From NCBI GenBank assembly GCA_021788565.1, contig JAJYKO010000373.1, forward strand, positions 1 to 6,098: a stretch of 6,098 bases of DNA, written 5' to 3'. Shown here in pieces: positions 1 to 5,848 of the stretch; the stretch's first letter is position 1, and each line of letters begins with the position of its first letter. Below the pieces are notes generated by a model. The model was given only the letters and a program-made list of their open reading frames with translations, did not search any database and was not told the DNA's origin. This stretch comes from Chloroflexota bacterium. Lineage in GTDB: Bacteria; Chloroflexota; UBA6077. The translations under genes were made by a program, and so were the position numbers.

Positions 1-818
1 TTCCGCGTGCCCCCGGGCTTGCTGTCGTCGAACAGGATGAAGTTCTCCACCAGATCAAGAAGGCGCTCTTTGGCCAGCATCCCGTTGAGGAGAGTCAGCG
101 CATCAAGGCTACCCTTGTCCTTCTCGTCGTTACGCTTCCACTCGGTAAAGTGCTCCCACCTGCTGGTGATCGAGCCGTACCGGGCGTGGTCGCCGTTACT
201 GACAACGAGGAAGGCGTTGTGGTGGAAGGCGTGCGCGATGCTGTGCTCGTGCAGGTAGTCGGTGAGATTGTTATCGAAGCCCGCGCGGATGTTCTTGTAG
301 ACCGCCTTCAGCTCTATGAAGACCAGCGGCAGCCCGTTGACGAAGCACACCAGGTCGGCGCGCCTGTTGTAGTGCGGGACGCGCAGCCCCTGGATCTTCA
401 GTTCTCGTACAGCCAGGAACCGGTTGCTGCCCGCGTTGTGGAAGTCGATGACCCGCGCCCGACCCTGATGGAACTGGCCCTTCGCATCGCGCCAGTCTAC
501 CGGCACGCCGTCACGGATGAAGCCGTAGAACTCGCGGTTGAGCTGGAGGAGGGAGCGGGAGTAGTCCACGCGCGTCAGCTTCTCGACCGCCTGTTCCCTA
601 GCTGCCTCGGGCATCCCCGGGTTCAGCCGCGCAAGAGCCGCCCGGAGGTCGCGGACCAGCACTACCTCCCGCTCGTTCGTCCTCCCCAGCGTACCGTTGG
701 GGCCGAAGGTCTCGGTGTTGTAGGCGTAAACGCTCTCCCAGCCGAGCACCTCGTGGAGATGCTCGGCGAAGCTCTTCTGGACCAGCCGGTCTTCAGTGTT
801 GACGTCGGTTAGCGCCAC
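1..818 (-). CDS. hsdR: Type I restriction enzyme HsdR, N-terminal nuclease part (cut by the left edge)
   Basis: This is the restriction subunit of a type I RM complex. It joins the HsdM/HsdS methyltransferase, pumps DNA with its helicase motor and cuts unmodified DNA. Only the first 272 codons are in the window. I translated the minus strand by hand: the reading frame is open from the stop at 834-836 to the left edge. The PD-(D/E)xK nuclease centre is visible as RADLVCFVNG (D155) followed by VFIELK (E169, K171). It is preceded by the family-typical FIRDGVPVDWRDAKGQ and NRFLAVRELKIQG. A downstream NLTDY segment and ENFILFDDSKPGG, which precedes the helicase part, also match the family. The start is the GTG at 816-818, giving MALTDVNTEDRLVQK, with AGAGG nine bases upstream; there is no in-frame ATG near it. 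The SF2 helicase domains lie outside. It follows the vapC stop by 97 bases and is probably co-transcribed with the operon. Confidence 0.93.
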   Translation of the reverse strand, partial: MALTDVNTEDRLVQKSFAEHLHEVLGWESVYAYNTETFGPNGTLGRTNEREVVLVRDLRAALARLNPGMPEAAREQAVEKLTRVDYSRSLLQLNREFYGFIRDGVPVDWRDAKGQFHQGRARVIDFHNAGSNRFLAVRELKIQGLRVPHYNRRADLVCFVNGLPLVFIELKAVYKNIRAGFDNNLTDYLHEHSIAHAFHHNAFLVVSNGDHARYGSITSRWEHFTEWKRNDEKDKGSLDALTLLNGMLAKERLLDLVENFILFDDSKPGGTR

Positions 819-915
819 CAGCCAGGACCTCTGTCAGACGTTTCTTGCTGCCCCGCATTGCCGCCCTGGAATCGACGCCCCGAGACCCGCCGATACGGTT
901 ACGGGCAGCCGGCAG

Positions 916-1341
916 TCACGGGACCGTGCCTCGCGGCACCACCCACTGCATGGGCTGGCGGGTGATGTTGGCGACAGAATCGAAATCGGCATCGTAATGG
1001 AGCAGTGTCAGTCCCGCCCGCTCCGCGACCGCCGCAATCAGGAGGTCGGGTATGCCGACCGCCCGATGCCGGCCCGACCGCGCCAGGGCCTCCATGGTCT
1101 GAATCGCCCGATCGAAATCCGCTTGAGTGATGGGGATCGACGGGAAAGCGAGGGACCTGGTGTCGCGAGTCTTGACCAGCTCGTCGTAGCCCCTGGCACT
1201 GTAAAGGATCTCCATCTCGATGAGGGCGCAGGTCGCCACGTCTCCCGAGAGGATCAGCGGAGAAAGGGCCGCGTTCACCTCGGGGTAGCGCAGTCGGGCG
1301 AGGGCGCTCTTGTCGGCGATGTAGCGGGGCGCTATCGCCAT
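916..1341 (-). CDS. vapC: PIN-domain ribonuclease toxin, VapC family
   Basis: This is a 141-residue single PIN domain, a normal VapC length. VapC toxins are Mg2+-dependent RNases that cut tRNA or rRNA and are held inactive by the VapB partner. The four acidic positions expected of the family are present: D10 in ADKSALARL, E42 in ALIEMEILYSAR, D99 in GIPDLLIAA, and D117/D119 in HYDADFD. The C-terminal QWVVPRGTVP resembles the tail common in actinobacterial VapC proteins. The ATG at 1339-1341 lies inside the antitoxin gene, whose stop is at 1332, so translation is probably coupled; AGAGG lies almost against the start. It sits between hsdS and hsdR on the same strand. The family call is firm. 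Its RNA target cannot be read from the sequence. Confidence 0.93.
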   Translation of the reverse strand: MAIAPRYIADKSALARLRYPEVNAALSPLILSGDVATCALIEMEILYSARGYDELVKTRDTRSLAFPSIPITQADFDRAIQTMEALARSGRHRAVGIPDLLIAAVAERAGLTLLHYDADFDSVANITRQPMQWVVPRGTVP

Positions 1342-1538
1342 GCCTCTGCCATGACCTCAGGCTTATCCAGGTCCAGGCCGTCCATCCCCTGGAGCTGCTG
1401 GATGGCTGTTCGGCGGGCCTGCAGCGCGAGCACCTCTTCGAAGGCGCGCTGCACGGTAGCCTTCAGCCCCCTGGTCCCAAGGGCCTCTCGCGTTCTGTCG
1501 TATAGCTCTTCATCGAATTCCAGGGTGGTCTTCTTCAT
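1332..1538 (-). CDS. vapB: VapB-like antitoxin
   Basis: This is a 68-residue protein beginning MKKTTLEFDEELYDRTREAL. A short basic beta strand (KKTTLEF), then helices, and an acidic/hydrophobic C-terminus (DLDKPEVMAEAWR) fit a ribbon-helix-helix VapB: the N-terminus dimerises and binds the operator, and the C-terminus wraps the toxin. The frame is open further upstream to 1607, but I chose the ATG at 1538. The product then starts exactly at the DNA-binding strand, and a TATAAT lies six bases before it. The extra 23 upstream residues would overlap the hsdS end and do not look like this family. The stop overlaps the vapC start by 10 bases, the usual antitoxin-first arrangement. The antitoxin role rests on size, order and neighbour more than on a long conserved motif. 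Confidence 0.88.
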   Translation of the reverse strand: MKKTTLEFDEELYDRTREALGTRGLKATVQRAFEEVLALQARRTAIQQLQGMDGLDLDKPEVMAEAWR

Positions 1539-1544
1539 GGATTC

Positions 1545-1550
1545 ATTATA
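1545..1550 (-). promoter_or_regulatory. Perfect -10 box for a leaderless vapBC transcript
   Basis: On the minus strand TATAAT lies in the 52-base gap between hsdS and vapB, with six bases (GAATCC) between it and the vapB ATG. A start about seven bases downstream of the -10 box would fall on the A of the ATG, giving a leaderless mRNA, a common mode in actinobacteria. No good ribosome site precedes this ATG, which fits. A matching -35 box is weak. Confidence 0.55.
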
Positions 1551-1567
1551 CCCATTTCGGAGTAGAT

Positions 1568-1579
1568 CGAGTATATTCG
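1568..1579. promoter_or_regulatory. Candidate vapBC operator palindrome
   Basis: CGAGTATATTCG is an imperfect 12-base palindrome (10 of 12 positions symmetrical). It lies where the -35 region of the vapBC promoter should be, 17 bases upstream of TATAAT. GAGTA occurs again just beside it (1560-1564). VapB-type ribbon-helix-helix proteins repress their own promoters through such sites, so this is a plausible operator. Confidence 0.35.
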
Positions 1580-1590
1580 TAGCCTCCCAC

Positions 1591-2790
1591 TCACACCTGT
1601 ATCTCACCGCTCATCAACCTTGGCAGCAGCAGATCACGCGCGGCCCTCAGTCTCTGTTTCTGCTCCGAGAGGTTCCCTATCTGGCTGAAGACAGGCGCGA
1701 CGTTCTGCTCGAAAAGTCGAGCTATCCTTTCATCGGGCAACATGAACGGAATGCGCTTGAAAGTGTCAACCACAATGGCATCGAAAACCGCACCGGCAGC
1801 CTGTTGCTTCAGGTACGAGATGGACTCCTTGAGGGCTGAGTACAGAAAGAGCTGAGAAACATGGCCTTTACCGATCAATGCGTAACATGACTGGCTCATT
1901 GCCATAGGTTGGTACGCCAGGTTCAGCTTTCCTACGGTGCCTCGTGCTGAGATGAAGACCGTGTCCTTCGGATAGAGGCGACTGTTGCAGTTCTTCAGGC
2001 CGACTTCAGTGACGGCCCGAGCGGTCGTGATCGCGTAACAGGCGTCGCTCGCATCCTTTGGCGTGTAGAACGGTATTTCACCATCCCAGTAGCCGGATAC
2101 CTCGGTCTTTGGTGTGCCACCGCTCAGGACTTCCATAGCCTCGAATGCGGTCACTTTCGCCCACCCCTCAGGCAATCCGTCCCTGATAGGCGTGTGCTCG
2201 CTGCCGGGAAACCGCAGGCGGACGAACCACTCCCTATATAGCTGCCGTGCCGCATCCTCAAGCAACTCCATCCGTCGGCGGTTGTTCTCGATCAGTAGGT
2301 CGTAGGCGCAGAGGATATCAGCGACTCGTTTCTGCACATGAATGTCAGGTACTGGGAACTTGATGGAGAGCAATTTCTCCTGGCTCAGGTTGTCTTGTGT
2401 AGCACCTTGCGTGAACTGCTGGTAACTGCGCTGGAGAAAGGCATCGAACATGTACTTGATGAAACGGGCATCAGCTTTATCCTCGTCGGGGATGAAACCG
2501 ATGACGCTATCGGGAAAGCAAGCATCGATGCCAAGGATCGCGGTCTCGGCGATATTTGCAGCGATGGAGATGCAAAGCGTGCCTGCACTCCACATTCGGC
2601 TCTGGGCAAGCCCTGCAACGCTGTAGGTTTGTGACCATTCCGTTATGTAGAGATCGGCCCGCTTCACGTCCGCTGTTTGAATAAACGGGTAGGGTCCTCC
2701 ATATAAGTGCTCGGCATCACGAGGTCTATGCCTTGACCGGCCGCGGCTGACGTACCCGAGTTGATCAAGCGACTTCAGAGACTGACTCAT
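1591..2790 (-). CDS. hsdS: Type I RM specificity subunit HsdS
   Basis: This 399-residue subunit reads the bipartite DNA target for both methylation and cleavage. The two-repeat layout is clear. Target-recognition domain (TRD) 1 is about residues 8-150 (GPYPFIQTADV at 32-42; FTQGATQDNLSQEKLLSIKFPVP at 126-148). The central conserved helix is about 151-192 (QKRVADIL to ARQLYREWFV). TRD2 is about 207-352 (LPEGW at 206-210, SGGTPKTEVSGYW at 223-235, SARGTVGKL at 281-289). The C-terminal conserved helix is about 353-399 (ARDLLLPRLMSGEI). The start is the ATG at 2788-2790, which overlaps the hsdM stop as ATGA and implies coupled translation. The N-terminus is short, entering TRD1 almost at once, as some HsdS proteins do. 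The gene is visibly less GC-rich than hsdM, as expected of exchangeable TRDs. The recognised sequence cannot be deduced by eye. Confidence 0.96.
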   Translation of the reverse strand: MSQSLKSLDQLGYVSRGRSRHRPRDAEHLYGGPYPFIQTADVKRADLYITEWSQTYSVAGLAQSRMWSAGTLCISIAANIAETAILGIDACFPDSVIGFIPDEDKADARFIKYMFDAFLQRSYQQFTQGATQDNLSQEKLLSIKFPVPDIHVQKRVADILCAYDLLIENNRRRMELLEDAARQLYREWFVRLRFPGSEHTPIRDGLPEGWAKVTAFEAMEVLSGGTPKTEVSGYWDGEIPFYTPKDASDACYAITTARAVTEVGLKNCNSRLYPKDTVFISARGTVGKLNLAYQPMAMSQSCYALIGKGHVSQLFLYSALKESISYLKQQAAGAVFDAIVVDTFKRIPFMLPDERIARLFEQNVAPVFSQIGNLSEQKQRLRAARDLLLPRLMSGEIQV

Positions 2791-4928
2791 ATCCCCAGCG
2801 CCTCGAAGTTGGCCTGGATCTTCGCCGCCAGCTCCACGGCCTCGCTGTTGAGGTCGACCAGCTCGGCGTGGATATCTCGTAGCGTCTGCTCGAAGTCGAA
2901 CTCTCCATCCTCCTCGGCGGGAGCAACCCCAACGTACCGCCCTGGCGTCAGGCTCCAGTCGGCGGCCTCGATCTCAGCGCGGTCCACGAGCTTCACCAGG
3001 CCCGGGACAGCACGGAGTTCAGCACCGGGGAACCGGTCCTGCAGCCACACCACCTGGCGGTGGAAGTACGCTGGCTGCCTGAGTTGCTCGGTCGAGGCCT
3101 TCCGCTTTGCATCGAGCGTCTTCAGCAGACGGCCAGCGGCGCGGCGGTCGTTGCCTGGCGACGCACCATTGTTCCCGTTATTCCCGTTGTTGCCGGCGAG
3201 TTCTGCTGCCAGGTCTGCCGCGCGGGCAGCGAGTTTGTACAGCAGGTCCACCTGCTTGACCAGACCGCGAGTGGCCTCGGCGGTGGGATCGAAGGTGCGG
3301 CGAGCGGCAAGTTGCGCATCGTTGGTTTCCGGCAGGTCGCCGGTGAAGCGAACGCGGAAGGCATCGAGGGCGGTAAGGAGGGAGGCACGGTCGGCCTCGT
3401 AGGCAGCCGTCGCGACGCCGAGCTCGGAGAGGGCGGCGGCGAAATCGACTGCCCGGGTTGAGGACAACCCAGGTTCCTCGATGCTAGGAGGGACAACGGC
3501 GGCGAAGCGGCCCAGCAGATCGGCGAGGGTGATCTCGAAGCCGGCGAGCGCGTCTGGAACGAGCGCGCTCTCGGTGCAGACCGCGCCGAGGTAGTCCCGC
3601 ACCAGGGCAAGGTACCGCTCCCGTTGCCCGCGGTAGAGCCAGACTATCGCGGAGAGGTTGCTCATCTGCTCGGGCGAGAAGTCGTTGATCGTGCGGTTGA
3701 CCTTGCGGTAGACGTTGCGAGCGTCCAGCATCAGCACCTTATCCCTGCGCTCCACCGGCTTGCCCCGATCGAAGAACCACAGCTCGCAGGGGACGCTCCG
3801 GGTGTAGAAGAAATTGGACCGGATGGAGATCATGACGTCCACGTCGCCGGTCTCGACGATCTTCCTGCGGACATCCCTCTCCCCATGCCCGGCGCTGGAC
3901 GCCTGGGACGACATGACGAACCCGGCCCTGCCCTTCTCGTTCAGGTAGCTCCAGAAGTAGGAGATCCACAGATAGTTACCGTTGGAGACCTTTTTGTCCT
4001 TGTTCACCCCGGGCAGGCCGAAGGGGAGGCGCACATCCGTCTTTATGCTCTCGGCATCCACCATATCTACGTTGAAGGGCGGGTTGGCCATCACGAAGTC
4101 GCACTGACCCACCAGGCTGTGCTCGTCCTGGTAGTAGGTGATCGCCTCGGCTATCTTCCCCTCCAGGCCGTGGACGGCGAGGTTCATCTGGGCGATGTGG
4201 ATCGTGTCCCCGTTCTTCTCCTGCCCGTAGAACACCACCTTCCTGGCGGTGTCCTCTCCCTCGTGCTCGATGAAGTGGCTGGACTGGACGAACATTCCCC
4301 CAGAGCCGCACGCCGGGTCGAAGACTCTTCCGTGATCCGGCTCGATCACGTTCACGATGATCTGAACTATCGAGGACGGGGTAAAGAACTCGCCGTTGTC
4401 GTGGGCCTTCTGGATGGAGAACTTCGCCAGGAAGTACTCGTAGATCCGCCCGAACACGTCTCCTGTCGCCTGCTTGATCAGCTCGCTGTTGAAAAGCCGC
4501 ATGAGGTCTTCCAGCACCTTCGGCTCGAAGATCCCGTAGTTCTTCGGCAGGGCCCCCTGCAGCGGCTCGAAGCTCTCTTCGATTACCGTCATGGCTTCGT
4601 TGACTAGAGTGGGAAGATCGGCACCGTCCGTAGAGGCTCTCTGCATGATGACGTCGTAGCGCGCCCCTTCTGGCAGCCAGAGCGCCCGCCTTCGAACGTA
4701 GTCAGCCGGCTGCACCTTCCTGGGCGGCATCTTGCCGCTGGCCTGGTCTTCCTCGATCTGTCGGGTTGCCGCGGCGAAGCGGTTCGCCGCGTGGCGGAGG
4801 AAGATGATGCCGAGCACCGGCATGAAGTAGTCGGATGAGGTCAGCTTGGAGTTGGCTCGAAGGTTGTCGGCCGCCTGCCAGAGGTCCGCTTCGAGTTTCT
4901 CGATATCCTGAAAGCCGTTCGCGATCAT
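2787..4928 (-). CDS. hsdM: Type I RM DNA methyltransferase HsdM (N6-adenine)
   Basis: This is the modification subunit. It transfers a methyl group from S-adenosylmethionine to adenine N6 at the site chosen by HsdS. Numbering is from the ATG at 4926-4928 (713 residues). The HsdM N-terminal helical domain (about 1-130) opens MIANGFQDIEKLEADLW. GEFFTP lies at 179-184, the SAM-binding motif I FDPACGSGGMF at 203-213, and the catalytic motif IV NPPF at 282-285, which indicates m6A. After about residue 430 comes a long, probably helical extension with an Asn/Gly linker (580-588), ending in DWSLTPGRYVGVAP (657-670). This makes it longer than the 529-residue E. coli HsdM but like other long HsdM proteins. 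I chose this start because homologues begin at this motif and GGAG lies about ten bases upstream. In-frame alternatives are ATG 4958 (coupled to a mini-ORF) and GTG 5021 (no visible ribosome site). Confidence 0.96.
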   Translation of the reverse strand: MIANGFQDIEKLEADLWQAADNLRANSKLTSSDYFMPVLGIIFLRHAANRFAAATRQIEEDQASGKMPPRKVQPADYVRRRALWLPEGARYDVIMQRASTDGADLPTLVNEAMTVIEESFEPLQGALPKNYGIFEPKVLEDLMRLFNSELIKQATGDVFGRIYEYFLAKFSIQKAHDNGEFFTPSSIVQIIVNVIEPDHGRVFDPACGSGGMFVQSSHFIEHEGEDTARKVVFYGQEKNGDTIHIAQMNLAVHGLEGKIAEAITYYQDEHSLVGQCDFVMANPPFNVDMVDAESIKTDVRLPFGLPGVNKDKKVSNGNYLWISYFWSYLNEKGRAGFVMSSQASSAGHGERDVRRKIVETGDVDVMISIRSNFFYTRSVPCELWFFDRGKPVERRDKVLMLDARNVYRKVNRTINDFSPEQMSNLSAIVWLYRGQRERYLALVRDYLGAVCTESALVPDALAGFEITLADLLGRFAAVVPPSIEEPGLSSTRAVDFAAALSELGVATAAYEADRASLLTALDAFRVRFTGDLPETNDAQLAARRTFDPTAEATRGLVKQVDLLYKLAARAADLAAELAGNNGNNGNNGASPGNDRRAAGRLLKTLDAKRKASTEQLRQPAYFHRQVVWLQDRFPGAELRAVPGLVKLVDRAEIEAADWSLTPGRYVGVAPAEEDGEFDFEQTLRDIHAELVDLNSEAVELAAKIQANFEALGI
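3165..3194 (-). repeat. Nine-base tandem repeat encoding Gly-Asn-Asn in HsdM
   Basis: Three tandem nine-base units, each reading approximately AAC AAC GGG on the minus strand, encode NNGNNGNNG at HsdM residues 580-588, after an alanine-rich helix. It is an in-frame, low-complexity flexible linker. Because the unit is a multiple of three bases, changes in copy number would alter linker length without breaking the frame. Confidence 0.75.
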
Positions 4929-4957
4929 GCGACAGTGACTCCACGAGTATCGACTCA

Positions 4958-4975
4958 TCAACCGCCGGGCGGCAT
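4958..4975 (-). CDS. Possible five-codon leader ORF (MPPGG) before hsdM
   Basis: On the minus strand an ATG at 4973-4975 is preceded by GGAGG about six bases away, the best Shine-Dalgarno in the hsdM leader. The frame reads M-P-P-G-G and stops with TGA at 4958-4960. The A of that stop is the first base of an ATG (4956-4958) in frame with hsdM, ten codons before its preferred start, forming TGATG. This could be a leader peptide that feeds ribosomes into hsdM by termination-reinitiation. Pro-Pro-Gly is a known ribosome-slowing, EF-P-dependent motif. It is only five codons, so chance is a real alternative. Confidence 0.4.
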   Translation of the reverse strand: MPPGG

Positions 4976-5083
4976 TTTTGGCCTCCGGGGCGGTTACTAA
5001 GGTTTCCGATCGGCGACGCACGAAGTGATAGAGAGGAGCGAGGCAAGCTTACACAACTTCTTTCCCCGTGTCGACCTCGTTAT

Positions 5084-5124
5084 CGCGAAACCACCCGTTT
5101 TGTATCTATCGAGGCGATTTCGCG
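5084..5124. repeat. Inverted repeat CGCGAAA / TTTCGCG flanking the hsdM -10 box
   Basis: CGCGAAA at 5084-5090 is mirrored exactly by TTTCGCG at 5118-5124, with 27 bases between. The right arm touches the predicted hsdM -35 box and the left arm lies just past the predicted start of transcription. The arms are 34 bases apart, about three helical turns. They could be paired operator half-sites. Chance is possible. Confidence 0.35.
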
Positions 5125-5128
5125 TCAA
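5099..5128 (-). promoter_or_regulatory. Candidate hsdM operon promoter
   Basis: Read on the minus strand, TTGACG (5123-5128) is followed after 18 bases by TACAAA (5099-5104). The -35 box matches the sigma-70 consensus at five of six positions and the -10 box at four of six. Initiation would fall near 5092, leaving a leader of about 164 bases before the ATG at 4928. That leader contains the mini-ORF at 4958-4975. Judged by eye only. Confidence 0.5.
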
Positions 5129-5137
5129 GTAGGACAT

Positions 5138-5167
5138 TTGACAACCTTCTCAAGTCAGGGCTACAGT
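5138..5167 (+). promoter_or_regulatory. Candidate promoter of the MerR-DUF433/DUF5615 pair
   Basis: A perfect TTGACA (5138-5143) is followed after 18 bases by TACAGT (5162-5167), which matches four of six -10 positions. Initiation would be near 5174, about 33 bases before the GTG at 5207. The long spacer is reminiscent of MerR-regulated promoters, which are usually 19-20 bases, so autoregulation by the gene product is plausible but unproven. Confidence 0.55.
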
Positions 5168-5188
5168 TAGGGTGTAGTCGGTGTCTTT

Positions 5189-5197
5189 GGAAAGGGG
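5189..5197 (+). promoter_or_regulatory. Ribosome-binding site of the MerR-DUF433 gene
   Basis: GGAAAGGGG ends nine bases before the GTG at 5207. This purine run decides in favour of that GTG, which places the MerR helix-turn-helix right at the N-terminus. The earlier GTG at 5181 opens a different frame. Confidence 0.6.
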
Positions 5198-5206
5198 TGC
5201 ACTGCA

Positions 5207-5848
5207 GTGGGCGCTCTGCTGGCTTTCAGTGCCGAACAGGTCGTCCGGTTATCGGGACTCACTATGCGCCAGCTCGGGTACTGGGACCGCATTGGATTCT
5301 TCTCGCCCCAGTATGCCGACGAGAATCGTCGCGCCTTCAGTCGCATCTACTCTTTTCGCGACGTGGTTGGCCTCCGCACACTGTCGCTGCTGCGGAACAA
5401 GCATGGGGTTTCTCTCCAGGAACTCCAGAAGGTGGGGAACTGGCTGAGGGAGCGTTACGAAGCCCCCTGGTCGAGCCTCAAGTTCTACGTCTGGAACCGC
5501 CGGGTCTACTTCCAGGAACCTGGTGAGCACCACGTCGTGGCGGGCCGCCCGCTAGGTCAGGGAGCATTCCCGATCTTCATCCGGGAGATCGAGCAAGAGG
5601 TAGAGAACGAGGCCAAGAAGCTGAGGGAACGCAGCCCGTCGGAAATTGGACAGGTGAGCCGAAACCGGTTCATCGCCCAGAACGCTCCCATTCTTTCCGG
5701 CACACGCATCCCGACGTCCGCGATCTGGAGTCTCCACGAGGCGGGCTACAACATCGAGGAGATCATACAGGAGTATCCTATCCTCACCCCGGACGATGTG
5801 CGCGTCGCGATCTCCCATGAGGAAGCGCAGCGCAGACAGGCCGTCTGA
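5207..5848 (+). CDS. MerR-type helix-turn-helix / DUF433 fusion, probable antitoxin
   Basis: This is a 213-residue protein with two recognisable parts. Residues about 7-75 form a MerR-like winged helix: FSAEQVVRLSGLTMRQLGYWDRIGFFSP at 7-34 carries the family's RQLxYW signature, followed by YSFRDVVGLRTLSLL. Residues about 152-203 are DUF433 (GTRIPTSAIWSLHEAGY at 165-181, then EEIIQEYPILTPDDVRVAI). Between them lie a beta-rich stretch and a charged helix near 124-142 that may be a short coiled coil. DUF433 proteins are commonly encoded just before DUF5615 PIN-like proteins and have been predicted to be their antitoxins. Here the TGA at 5846-5848 is followed at once by the GTG of such a gene. 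I infer that the MerR part binds the operon's own promoter and DUF433 holds the toxin. A plain transcription factor remains possible. Confidence 0.85.
   Translation: MGALLAFSAEQVVRLSGLTMRQLGYWDRIGFFSPQYADENRRAFSRIYSFRDVVGLRTLSLLRNKHGVSLQELQKVGNWLRERYEAPWSSLKFYVWNRRVYFQEPGEHHVVAGRPLGQGAFPIFIREIEQEVENEAKKLRERSPSEIGQVSRNRFIAQNAPILSGTRIPTSAIWSLHEAGYNIEEIIQEYPILTPDDVRVAISHEEAQRRQAV

Noticed and set aside
150..812. Plus-strand open frame (220 codons) opposite hsdR
   Set aside because: The minus strand here encodes the HsdR nuclease domain with its full motif set; the plus frame is a compositional shadow.
793..858. Small minus-strand ORF of 21 codons starting ATG 858 and overlapping the hsdR start out of frame
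   Set aside because: A weak AGGG lies upstream, but the peptide (MRGSKKRLTEVLAGG...) matches nothing I know. The overlap could matter for hsdR translation, but I see no further support.
819..915. Possible terminator or promoter in the vapC-hsdR gap
   Set aside because: I found only a five-base inverted match (ACGGT/ACCGT) without a T-run, and no convincing -35/-10 pair, so read-through into hsdR is the simpler view.
796..1839. Plus-strand open frame (347 codons) across hsdR start, vapC, vapB and hsdS end
   Set aside because: It spans the opposite strand of several recognisable genes and has no recognisable domain or good start signal.
3624..4607. Long plus-strand open frame (327 codons) opposite hsdM
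   Set aside because: It lies antisense to the conserved HsdM methyltransferase domain, and its translation is a Val/Leu/Asp/Gly-rich mirror of GC-rich codons with no family motif.
4929..5021. hsdM start at GTG 5021 (744 residues)
   Set aside because: No ribosome-binding site precedes it, and the extra 31 residues do not resemble the usual HsdM N-terminus, which begins at about 4928.
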